From Rhynochetos jubatus (lineage: Eukaryota > Chordata > Aves > Eurypygiformes > Rhynochetidae), in NCBI GenBank assembly GCA_027574665.1, contig CM050649.1, positions 65,314,150 through 65,378,149 on the forward strand: DNA of 64,000 nt, read 5' to 3'. The translations under genes were made by a program, and so were the position numbers. Below, one piece after another: positions 51,353-61,790 of the stretch. Within the stretch, counting starts at the first letter, position 1; every line of letters starts with the position of its first letter. Under the pieces are notes generated by a model. It searched no databases. It was not told where the DNA came from and saw only the letters and a program-made list of their open reading frames with translations.

Positions 51353-51353
<1 letters not shown>
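46379..51353. other. Unique AT-rich DNA, about 5 kb, no gene recognised
   Basis: No exon, RNA gene or known repeat was recognised. A small direct repeat of AGAATCATA lies at about 48042-48067 and an A-rich run near 48340. Open frames of up to 111 codons (49589-49924) show no domain. Confidence 0.55.
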
Positions 51354-51386
<33 letters not shown>

Positions 51387-51711
51387 AGGCAGGAAGGCAG
51401 GAAGGCAGGAAGGCAGGAAGGCAGGAAGGAAGGCAGGAAGGAAGGCAGGAAGGAAGGCAGGAAGGCAGGAAGGAAGGCAGGAAGGCAGGAAGGAAGGCAG
51501 GAAGGCAGGAAGGCAGGAAGGCAGGAAGGCAGGAAGGAAGGAAGGAAGGAAGGAAGGCAGGAAGGAAGAGGCAGGCAGGAAGGAAGGAAGGAAGGAAGGA
51601 AGGAAGGAAGGAAGGAAGGAAGGAAGGAAGGAAGGAAGGAAGGAAGGAAGGAAGGAAGGAAGGAAGGAAGGAAGGAAGGAAGGAAGGAAGGAAGGAAGGA
51701 AGGAAGGAAGG
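51354..51711. repeat. Long compound CAGG/AAGG microsatellite
   Basis: The array has three zones: eight pure CAGG units (51354-51385), a mixed zone in which CAGG and AAGG alternate or cluster, and a final pure AAGG zone of about 33 units (about 51578-51711). One phase slip (AAGAGG) lies near 51566. Because the unit is 4 bp and contains no stop, all three plus frames and the antisense CCTT frame stay open and give repetitive AGRQ/EGRK or LPSF peptides; these are artefacts, not genes. The last 134 bases are pure purine on the top strand. Confidence 0.99.
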
Positions 51712-52924
51712 AGAATTTCCAATATCTGCAGGGTTGCTACCTCTAACTTCTCTGACAAGCTACCACTGGGCATTTTTCCCTTGTCAATGACTCAGTAAAA
51801 GTCCCTTTCTTTCCCCAGTCTCATAATTTTCAGTTAAACCCTCTGAGAAGAGGAAGAGAGGAGAAAAGGAAGGAAATGGTCCTTTTTTACAACCAAACAA
51901 GAATGAAGATCTTGCACTTGGACTTCATTCTAGGAGGTAAAATATATCTTCAGACAAAGGCAGCTACCTGGCCAAAAATACAGGTCCTATCACTTTTCTT
52001 TAGTAATGCAAAAAATTCCATGGGTAAATTCATCTCAAAGTTGCAATCATTTTCTACCAGCAAATTTTGTTTCAATAAATCAAGAAATCATCAAACTCAG
52101 GAAGGTTTTCACAAAGATGACCCAGCATATTATGTTTCTGCAGTTCCTAGTGGGAGGATGCATTTGTGAAAATGCAATAAGTGAGGTGAATTAGCTATCA
52201 GCTGAAGTGAATTATAGAGAGAACTTGATAGAAATTCAGGGATAAAAAACAAGGTGAAAAATAGAAATCTGAGAATTCACACTTTGGTATAATAAGCAAT
52301 GAAAATTAAGTTGTCTTTGCATCATTCCTAGGCAGCTTAATCCTTTATTACTAATAAATGATCTTTCATAAAGGATTTTGAGGTGGACAGAGATAACAGC
52401 TTAATCATTTTGACAAAAAGCCAAGAGTTTTCATCTTCAAAGTTCTCAAATATCAGCATACACCACTAATAATGGACCTTGTTAATCATTAGCATCCCTC
52501 AAATATAATGGGAATAACACTTTTCTTAAGAGCTTGCAAAAGAATTAAGAGAAAAACGGGTGTGGGGGGGGGTTTAGGTTAGACCTTTTATAACTAACTT
52601 TATTCATATTTTAATGAGTAATGTATGAATAAGTAGATTTTTAACTTAACAAATGAATATTTAAAGAAAAGAGAAGAGAATAAATTTGTCAATCAAAAGT
52701 CCTCCAAACCCAGGTACATGCTCCAGGCGTGATCTTGAAAACATTTATGCACATGAGTAACTCGTGACTCATGAGTCATCCCAGTAAAGTCAAGGGTACT
52801 AAATTAACCTTTTTTTGAGGAACACATGTTAGGATGACAGTTTCTATTCCACCCAAGACAGTGGAAAATATAAACATCTGCAAGGTAGGGCCCTAAAATA
52901 AGATCATCATCTAGGCTTTTCCTC
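51712..52924. other. Unique AT-rich DNA, nothing recognised
   Basis: No gene or repeat recognised. A run of nine G lies at 52564-52572. Confidence 0.55.
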
Positions 52925-53625
52925 CAGAAAATGATGGAGTGGCTAGGGAGCAGTTTTGTGGGAAAGGCCCTGAGACAGTGGCAGGCAGCAAGATAAACGT
53001 GAGCCCTGGCATCAAAGGTGGCCAGCAGAACCAGTGTGTATAATAGAGGCATGTTCCATAGACCAAGGAAAAGGATCATCCCTCTCTATATGGCACTCAT
53101 CAAGCCATATCTAGATACATTGAGTTTTGGGCCCTGCAATGCAGGAAAGATATGAACAAACTGGAGGGAGCTTTTGGAGGGCCCCCAAGGCAGTGGAGCC
53201 TGGAGCCCTTGGCTGTGAGGAGAGGCAGGGGGAGGTGGGCTAGTGTGGCCTAGAGAAGAGGTGGCTTCAGGGGCACCTCATAGCCCCCCATTGCCTATGA
53301 GGTGTCATTGAGGAGACAGAGCTGGGCTCCTCACAGTGGTGCAGGATGGAAGAATGAGATTCAAATGTGCACAACTGAAACAACGGAGTTTCAGACTGGT
53401 TATAAGGAAAAGCTTTTCACCTTTTTCACCAAACAGGCGGACAGCAGAGTAGGTTGTCCAGAGGGGTTGTGCAGTCTCCTTCCCTGGAGGTTTTCAAGAC
53501 CCAACTGGACAAATCTCTGAGCAGCCTGGTCTGATCCCATAGCTTACCCTGGTTTGAGCAGGATGTTGGACCAGGTCAGCACCCTTACCTCATTTTCAAC
53601 CTGGTCCTATAATCCCATGAATTAC
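52925..53625 (+). mobile_element. Old CR1 LINE, 5'-truncated, plus strand
   Basis: The order of blocks fits CR1: a GATGGAGTGGCTAGGGAGCA block near 52932, AGCCCTGGCATCAAAGG near 53001, a GTTTTGGGCCCTGCAATG block near 53124 (VQFWAP-like), GTTTCAGACTGGTTATAAGG near 53388, a TTGTCCAGAGGGGTTGTGCA block near 53454 and TGGAGGTTTTCAAGACCCA near 53485. The 3' UTR carries a GTTTGAGCAGGATGTTGGAC block and ends near CCTATAATCCCATGA, without a clean tail. All frames are broken. It is a different, older subfamily than the copies at 37517 and 46104. Confidence 0.82.
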
Positions 53626-56600
53626 CCACTGTTGCTGAAATAATGTGAATATTGAATTCCCTACTTCCTCATGCTTGGTTGTTACAAGTGTAGAAATGGT
53701 TCCTTTTTTCCTGTCTTTCCCCATAAATTGTTATGGTTTATCCTCCTAATGAAGTTCCCCAAACCTACCGACTACCGTGTAGCCTAGCTTTGGTAATAAT
53801 ATAGACTTTTGTAATAATAAGCACTTACCATGAGGTACTGATACTACTTTTTTAGTCAAGGATGCTGCTATCCTGGCATATCACATCAACTGCAAAACAA
53901 CAGAAACTTAATCAACAGATCTTTTTGTCTAAGAATCGATTAACCATTTCACTTTTTTAATTTTCCCAGTAAAATACCGTGATAAAAGGATTATGCACAC
54001 CAGCATGTGAAGCTCTGTGTGTGTGACCTCTAATATAAACCTCTAATATAATACTTTTGTACTGATGACTAATTTGGCAGGAAAATGCACATTTGTAGAG
54101 AGTGAAAGAAATCAGGATATATTAATCAGGAATCCCTTTTCTTTGTGTTTCTTATGATCCCCTTACACAGGTTACTCAAACACTGTATAATTTCAGTTAC
54201 CTAACAAATTTATGTACCAAGGTTGCATTCTTGTGGTCTAAACAATGAGCTCCATTATAGCTCTAAGAAAAATCCCACCTCAGCATCCATTAGGTATCAG
54301 AACTGTCTGCAGGAAAAAGCATCTTCCTAAGGATCTAACTAGAAACAAGAAATTGTCTTGGTTAGGAAACCTTATAGCCATCCTGGCTGGGGAACCATGT
54401 CAGGAATTTGTCTCCTGTAGACTGGGAATTGGCAAGGGCTGTAATGGAAAATATTTATATGTGAGTTAAGCAATGACTTCTCATCTTCCCATTTTTTAAA
54501 AGCAAGGTAGCCACTAAGGCTTTCTGCAGAGGGCCAGATTTTTTGTGTGCGTGCGTGGTACCACACAAGGTTCCACAGAGGACCTGCACTCAGTCAAGTG
54601 CCTGGCTTCTAGTAGGGTTTAGGCAGGAGAGAGGAACATATGCACTCTAGCTAGGAGAGCATATTTAAACCTGAAATGCTCAGACCTGGTGGACTTCGGC
54701 TTTGAAATGAAAGAGAGAGGTGTCCAATGAGTTTCAGCAGTTCTGAGGTGCCTATAGAGCAAGCCATTCTTACTTATAAAGATTCTGGGAGGTAATAGCA
54801 TCTTAAATAGTCACACCTTCTAGATCTGACCCTAAGTTCATTAAAAATGTTTGCAGTACATCTTCAGGAAATAAGACATTTTTGAAAAAAAATAAAACAA
54901 AAATTAAAAAAAAAAAAAAAGAAAAAGAACTTTCTGAAAGAAATGCTAGAGAAAGGTCTTTTTCAGCTATTTTCCTGCAAAAAGGTCAAGTTCAAGATGT
55001 AGATGATAAAAAGAGCAGGGAACTCTCTGAAGGAATTCTCAACTGGTATCTTAATAGTTATAAATCCTCTTACTTCTCTTGCAAGATGCTAGCAACAGTT
55101 GCAAACTGCTTCTTCCCAATCAGAAGGGCAAGAAGAATTACAAATAGGACAGATTTAACCAGATTTCTCCCATCTTGGGCAGACAGGAAATCCAGTGCAT
55201 CACTGTTCTGGGTACCATCAGAAGTGGTTGGAGGGACTGGTAAGTAAGGAGAGAGGAGGGCTATGCTAGGACTATTTCTTCCCACAGTATTGGTATCTTC
55301 TGTGCTTTCCAGCCTTCTTTTGTGGTCATGTTAGGAAAGAAGGAGCTCTAGAGTCAGATGTTCTGATATCAGAAAGTCAGCTCAAATAGATTGCTTTCCC
55401 ACTGCAAATCTTCTTATAAAAAAGGTAATTTAATATCTACAAAAGTTAATGAAAACTGAAGTAATATTTGACATATGTTTTTAAAATCAAGGTGAGGGAA
55501 TATCTGGCTGACCAAGTCTTTGTTCTGTGGTTAAGTGTCTATGACTATCCTTTGGAGAGCATTCAAGAAACTTTTCTGTGTAGCTTTACCAGTACAGACT
55601 CATATTAATTGAAGGATTATAAACCTGTCTCAGTAGATGACAGGGAGTAGCCAGGCTTCTCGCCTGGTCAGTTATCTCCCTGGTCATTCTCCAACTCTTA
55701 AAACAACCGTAGTAATAATGTGGACTTGTCTCCCTATAACATGATGATGACTCAGAGGACTTTATTATCGCTACCAAATGATACAAATACAACTGTCCAA
55801 AGATAATTATGTAGCTGGACAAGACGAAGGATGGATAAAGAGTGGCTGCCTGAGTCAAACCTGAGTAGGTGATGTGAGTGGAGGAACATTTTTTGAAGAA
55901 TTCCCAAGCCCAGTGTAGGCTCTTCTTTCTAAGTGCACACCACACATAGTCAGGTCAGGTTGTACTCCTCTAGTGTCCTGGGTGGTTCTCCATTCCTGTG
56001 TGCTCACACAGTAGTGCCCACTCAGTGACCTGCTGAGGCCTACAGCACTCTCTTATTTCCAACTCCATGATGCTGTGACCTTACCCATCATCAGATGTTG
56101 GCAGATACACACCACCTGATGACCTGCCCTGCCCAATAGAAATTCAACATGTTTAGGTCTATAACCTTATTCATCAGGCAGTTTGACATATAACAGGTGT
56201 ATCTCCTCAGCCACCTTAAGTACCTCAGAGCTTCTCAAAGAACATGGGGTCATATTTAAAATGACTAGCAGTACCTTTCATGTAATCCTTAGTTGAGGCC
56301 TAAGTTATGTTCAAGGCTAGTTAAAGCCTCAGAATGACATCCTTAGCCAGTTATTACAATAATGATGAAGGCCATATAGAAGACAATACTTTTTCAGAGG
56401 TCAAAACAGTGGAAACAAACAATTTTGGGAGCTAAGGAAAATCGCATTTCTTATCATCTTCTTCTTGAAAGATTGAAAATATGTTCTCTGGAGTGTTTGC
56501 AACATTTCCTGGGTTATTATGAGAGAATGAGGCGTGTGCTACCCATGAACAGCATGAAAAATCCTCAGTGGACTTTCTGCTGTGGAAACTCGACCTTTTC

Positions 56601-59300
56601 AAGGTTGCAACTAGTCTACATAGAAAAAAAAGAGTCTAAGTCATAAGTCTCTTGCAAAGGGAGAGTCTTTGGAGAACATTAAGGTAACACAAGGGCAAGG
56701 TTTTCTTTAAGTTCACTCAGGATCTGTTTTGGTGTCTACACTAAGAAATACCTTTCCTCTGGTGAAATCCCAATATTATAAGTTAGTACAACCCGAAGCT
56801 AAATAATTGCCCTGACATCAGATGCAGAGCTGAAGATGATGAACTAAATAAATACACATGAATGTTCTTTGCTCTGCCCTCCAGGGTATGCTCCCCAGGT
56901 GCTTCACGCTGTGCCAGTTTTCATCTGTTAAAGATATGTCCTAACACTTGGAAATTAAGAAAAGGCTTCTTGCATAACTTTGGAAGTTGTAGAATATAGT
57001 ACCTGACTGAAGTTGCACAAAAGCTTTAAAATTTCATGTGTTGTACTTACTTTTCTGTGTCTATTCTTTAGCCAAAGAGCTTGATAATGTTAATCCACAT
57101 GGCATTCCTGATATTCATGAGCATCTCTTTTCAATGGTTGCCCTATTTTCTTCTTTCGCATGTCATTTTTCTCAGACCTGAACAAATCCCTATTCTGGTT
57201 TTTGTTTGCTTGTTTGTGTTAAATATGTAAAGGAAGGAAATTATTTCCTGATGCATGAAATAGTTAGAACATAACACTGATAATCCAGAGTCTGTAAGCA
57301 GCCACTAACCAATAGCTTCTTCTTCACTCAAGGATAATTTTATTTAGCAATTACTGCAAAGTTGTTTGTAAATTGATTTGTGACTTGTACATTTCAGTTT
57401 AGCCTCACCAGAAATTCCTTTCAAACAGACAAGGAAACAGACTACTCCTGCCTAGTTCCACCACATGTCCAGCAACATTTATCTCCAGGACTATCTGCCA
57501 GGGTAATACTTTGAGCTTGGCAGCCCAAAATGGAGCCTGGGTTGAGGCACTGAGTGGAGGCACAAAGCACTTGGAAAGGTCATTCTTCAAATATTTCTCA
57601 TGTAAACCTGCCTTCTTGTTCTCGTCCCCAGCTTTACAGCAACCATACATTTTAAAGAAAATCCAAAGAAAAGCAGTGGACTGAAGTTCCAGAAGACAAA
57701 TCTATAGAGAACCACTGACTCTGGGGTTCTTGCTCTAAAAGACCAATCCATAACAATGCACCACATGCACAAAAATTAAAAGATTACAATCTCATAAACT
57801 TAATATAGCTAAGAGCAACCTTGAGCCTTTATCAGAACGTACAGGCTTCTTGGTTCCTGGTGACTGTGGGGAACAAGCACAGCAATTGGAATTTAGAGAA
57901 GCACTGAGGCGGGCAGACTGCATCCGAGTTCTTTGGTCCTGCATCCCTGCAAAGGCCAGAGCAGCATGGGAGGTTTCCCATCCACACTGAATATTCTTCA
58001 GATGTAGGATGATCCTTTTCTTGGGGGATGATCCCATTCTATAGCTATGTTTTAGCAGTAATAAAGTACAAAGCCACCACTTTATCCTTCAGAATCAAGC
58101 AGAAGCAGGAAAGAGGCAGAAAATTCCCCATCAGTCATTGTCCTTGTAGCATGCATTTTGGAGACAATCTGAAGAAGGCTAGTCTAGATATGAAATAAAG
58201 ATGGTACATCTAAATCATATTTTTAAGCTGCAAATCTCTGCCGCCCCGGATATTTATAATATTCTTACCACAAAACAGAATAAAATTATATCAAGGTCAA
58301 CTTCACAGGGTGGGTTTAAATGGTAATTCTTATTTCTCACTCTAGTTTTTTGAAGTTTGAATGTGTCATTTATGCATGTGTTGTAATGAGCAATATAGAA
58401 GGATTGAAATGATTGAAAATTACATGATTATCACTGTAATTTAGCACTCAGTTAATGAAGGCTTGAACTGTTGTCCATATTGCCATAGTGCGGTTAGCAG
58501 GTATCTGTACTGAATACAGTTTACATTTGCAAGAAAGTGAGTTAGTAGTAAAGGTTAATCCACTGCTAAATAAACATTTGATCTTGCAGTGATCCCATTA
58601 ACCTTTTTCATATGTAAAGATTAGGAATAAGCAGCTAGCAAAATACTAACGTTATTTAAACTTGAGGAGCTGTACCTTTTTTTATTATTTTACTATGTAG
58701 GGACAGAGGTTTAAAGGCTTCTTCCAATTCCTCTGCAAAATGACCAAGACCAAAGTCTCACAGGTTTTATTAATATATTAAAATTATGTTGCAATCGGTA
58801 GTTCTGTGAAGAAAACTCATTTTTTTTTATAAAGGTAATTTTCAACTTGGTTGACTTGAGTCTGAATTCTATCCTGACTACAAGAGTGAAGAACGGTTTG
58901 GAGGTTCCTCTGAGTGGACTCTCCAGCACTCCTTTTCACCAAAAATTTCAGTGAGAGTCATCCCATAGTCAGTAACTGAACCTCTCAGCAGTGCAGGTAG
59001 GATCCTCCCTTTGGGGTCCTAAGGGTGGAGATGTCACACCAAGTTTTATTACATTAACAGCTAGAAGTTTCCGGTACTCGTGTCTTCTCATTAATGAGAT
59101 CTATCCACTCCCTGATGGGTGAATTCCAGAGAGTAGCATTGTCATGAGCTTTCTAATTCTGCAAGATTTGCGTGAAAAATCAATGCAGACAGAAGGTGTA
59201 GGTGCAAAAGTTAGTCCTGGTGCTGAATGCAGTAGATACCTGCGTATGTGATTACAGATTTACAGCTTCCAGGCAGAGGGGAGGTCATTAATCAAAAGTT
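53626..59300. other. Unique AT-rich DNA, about 5.7 kb, no gene recognised
   Basis: Includes A15 at 54906-54920, and a duplicated ACCTCTAATATAA word at about 54026-54051. A plus frame of 121 codons (54882-55247) begins in the A-rich run, hence its Lys-rich start; a minus frame of 119 codons (55586-55945) has no known domain. A patch at 55940-56140 is GC-richer. No RNA gene or known repeat recognised. Confidence 0.55.
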
Positions 59301-59455
59301 CATAAAATAATTTAGGTTAGATAGGGCTTCTGGAGGTCATCTGATCCAACCCCTGCTCAAACTAGGGACTATGCCAAAGTCAGAGCAGATTGGGTTGCCC
59401 AGTACCTGTTGCTTCTGTGATATTTTTCCATGGCAGGGAATGGTACACAGAGATG
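59301..59455 (-). mobile_element. Old CR1 3' end fragment, minus strand
   Basis: CATAAAATAATTTAGGTTAG at the left edge followed by a GGAGGTCATCTGATCCAACC block and GAGCAGATTGGGTTGCCCAG match the antisense of the CR1 3' UTR. Similarity becomes weak beyond 59403. It lies about 80 bp from the solo LTR. Confidence 0.7.
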
Positions 59456-59535
59456 AGTAGTGTAACAGTAGTGACTTGGATGCTGAGAATAATCGTGGAT
59501 GATGACTGTGAAGGATGGTCCTACATTTCTATACC

Positions 59536-60126
59536 TGTTACAGTTTGTACCCAGCTGGTAACTAAGTACCACACAGTCACTCACTCACTCCACTATGATG
59601 GGATGAGAAAAAGAATCAGAAAAGTAAAAGTAAAGAAACTTGTGGGATGAGATAAAGGCAGTTCAATAGGTAAAGCAAGAGCTGTGCACACAAGCAAAGT
59701 AACAAGGAATCCATTCACCACTGCCCATGGGCAGGCAGGTGTTCAGCCATCCCCAGGAAAGCAGGGCTCCGTCACACCTAACAGCGACTTGGGAAGGGAA
59801 ACTTCATCACTCCAAACATTCCTCCCCTTCCTTCTTTTTCCCCCAGCTTTATATGCTGAGCATGACACTCTATGGTATGGAATATCCCTTTGGTAAGTTG
59901 GGGTCAGCTGCCTGGCTGTGACTTCCCAACTCCTTGCGCACCCCCAGCCCACTCACTGGTGGGGTGGTGTGAGAGGCAGAAAAGGCCTTGACTCTGTGTC
60001 AGCACTGCTCAGCAGGAACTGACACATCCCTGTGTTACCAACACTGTTTCCAGCACAAATCCAAAACACAGCCCCACACTGGATACTGTGAAGAAAATTA
60101 ACTCTATCCCATCCCAAACCAGAACA
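59536..60126 (-). mobile_element. Solo endogenous-retrovirus LTR, about 590 bp, minus strand
   Basis: The copy runs from TGTT...AACA ends and matches from memory an avian ERV LTR (probably ERVL-like) along its whole length, including the antisense of GATAGAGTTAATTTTCTTCA near the right end, a GGCCTTGACTCTGTGT block near 59985 and an ATGGTATGGAATATCCCTTT block near 59873. Neither side shows internal retroviral sequence or a second LTR, so it is best explained as the product of recombination between two LTRs. U3 is at the right, R/U5 at the left. Moderate divergence suggests it is not recent. The class is from memory and no clear target duplication was seen. Confidence 0.85.
59846..59855 (-). 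promoter_or_regulatory. TATA-like box inside the LTR
   Basis: On the minus strand this reads CATATAAAGC, at the place where this LTR family has its core promoter, followed downstream by a purine-rich stretch. Whether this copy still drives transcription cannot be told from the sequence. Confidence 0.6.
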
Positions 60127-60401
60127 ATATACTACTTTGTTTGTCAGTCTATCTCCATCTTCAAACCCTAAAAGCAAACTAGCACTAATTTATTTGCATT
60201 TTCTTTAAACACAGACTTTTCTATAATGTTGACCTAAAAGGTCGACTTCATTATTTCAGAAGTAGAGCATTTCAGGTAAAAAAAAGTGACAATAGTTGCT
60301 AAAGGATGAATTTTAAACAACAAATCTTTTCAACCCTGGTAATAATCCATAAATCAATACTGTGGTTGATTTCTGAAGAATTAATATAATCTTGTCATCT
60401 C

Positions 60402-60431
60402 GGGGGGGGGGGGGGGGGGCGGGGCGGGGGG
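60402..60431. repeat. G18 run followed by G4 and G6
   Basis: Eighteen G at 60402-60419, then C, four G, C and six G. This can fold into a G-quadruplex on the top strand and is likely to vary in length between individuals; assembly length may also be unreliable. Confidence 0.97.
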
Positions 60432-61129
60432 CAGTTTAGATAGTATGCACCTCTGTTTTACATATTACTCACATCAGCTTTTTTGGTCTGAAAATAGAAA
60501 CTATTTGCAAAGGATACTACATCTTCTATGAGTTGATACAGCACCTAGAACAACAGAGCTGTTCCCAAAACAAAAGCCAGAAATAAATAAACTCTGGAGT
60601 TTTCACACATATTTTGTGCCATGTATTTTCTTACTTTTGTGTTTCAGAAAAAAAATAACTACCATAGACTATTTTGAAATCATTTAACTGTCTTGGAAGC
60701 CCGCTCAAACCTTAAGGAGGTGATGGCAAGGTGAGCTGCCAGGGCACGTTTGAGTCGATGAGCACTTCCAGAGGGCAGCAGTGAAAAGCGTGACCAGCCC
60801 AGCAGCTGCTGTCATTTAGTGCAATGCCTCCACGACCGTGCAAATCCAGTGATGGGGAAACTGACACCAGGAATACCCATGCCCCTGGCTGATGGCAGCT
60901 TCTGCAGCCAGCATGGCGGGAGGGCACCCATGTGCAAGCGACCCCTGGCCGGTGGCAAAGAGGCAGCAGGGGCTCTGGCCACAATGGTCTGGCACCGCCA
61001 CATTGTGACTCCCTTGGTGGTTATGTCTGACAGGCCTTGCCACCAAGCAGGGAGTTAGCAGTGCTGCCTGTCTCTCTGAGTGAAAGGAGATGTCCCTCCT
61101 TACAGGCAGTTCATTTTGGTCATGCTCTG

Positions 61130-61790
61130 CCTTTATTTATAATGTTAGCGGCAGCATATTTAAGATGCTGCTGTTGCTCAAAGATGGAAATCTGCAATTA
61201 GGTTTGTTTAATGACAATTATTACCATGGATCATGGTGACAGTGAGGATGGAAGTTCTTACGTTTGCTATGGCTCCATGAAATGACTCACGTTTACTTCC
61301 CTGTTATGGCAGCAGAAATGGCAAAAAAGTAAATGTCTGTACATTTTAATGGGCTTGGCGTAGATGGCAATATATTTGCACTTGCATCTAGCTAATATGC
61401 ACTTGCTAGACTGCACACTTTATAATCTGCAACAGAAGTTGGCAGCTTCTCCCCACCTCTCAGCTAAGATTTAATGGAAGGTACTGCAGTCTTCTATTAA
61501 TAGCATCAGTTCTCCTAGCTACAGCGCATGGGCTAGCTAGCATGCCATGAAGAATTGCCTTAGTGCAGCAGATAGAAAACATAGCACTGTCATAAACAGC
61601 AAATCAGGGATGACAACATAAATGAGCTGATCACACCTTTTGACTGATTGCACATTTCCATTTGTTTATCTACTTGTTAATTTGCAAATGTAATTATTTT
61701 CAAAAGAGTTTCTAATCATTACTGCAAATTAGTCAGTTACTGTTACATTACACATTGTTAGACCAATCTGACTAGTAGGAGCAGAATTAA
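61130..61790. other. Candidate conserved noncoding element
   Basis: The stretch has no simple repeats, no transposon and no coding frame, but holds many short words typical of developmental enhancers: a perfect palindrome ATTTGCAAAT at 61680-61689 (one base from the POU octamer ATTTGCAT), TAATTATTTT beside it, TAATCATTA near 61713, ATGACTCACG near 61282 and a GCTAGCTAGC palindrome near 61532. This is a judgement by eye from one sequence. Confidence 0.3.

Noticed and set aside
51225-51798. Long repetitive open frames (AGRQ/EGRK on plus, LPSF on minus)
   Set aside because: They are translations of the 4-bp microsatellite, which has no stop codon in any of those frames.
54882-55247. A Lys-rich 121-codon frame
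   Set aside because: The basic start is a translated A-rich run, and the rest shows no domain or splice context.
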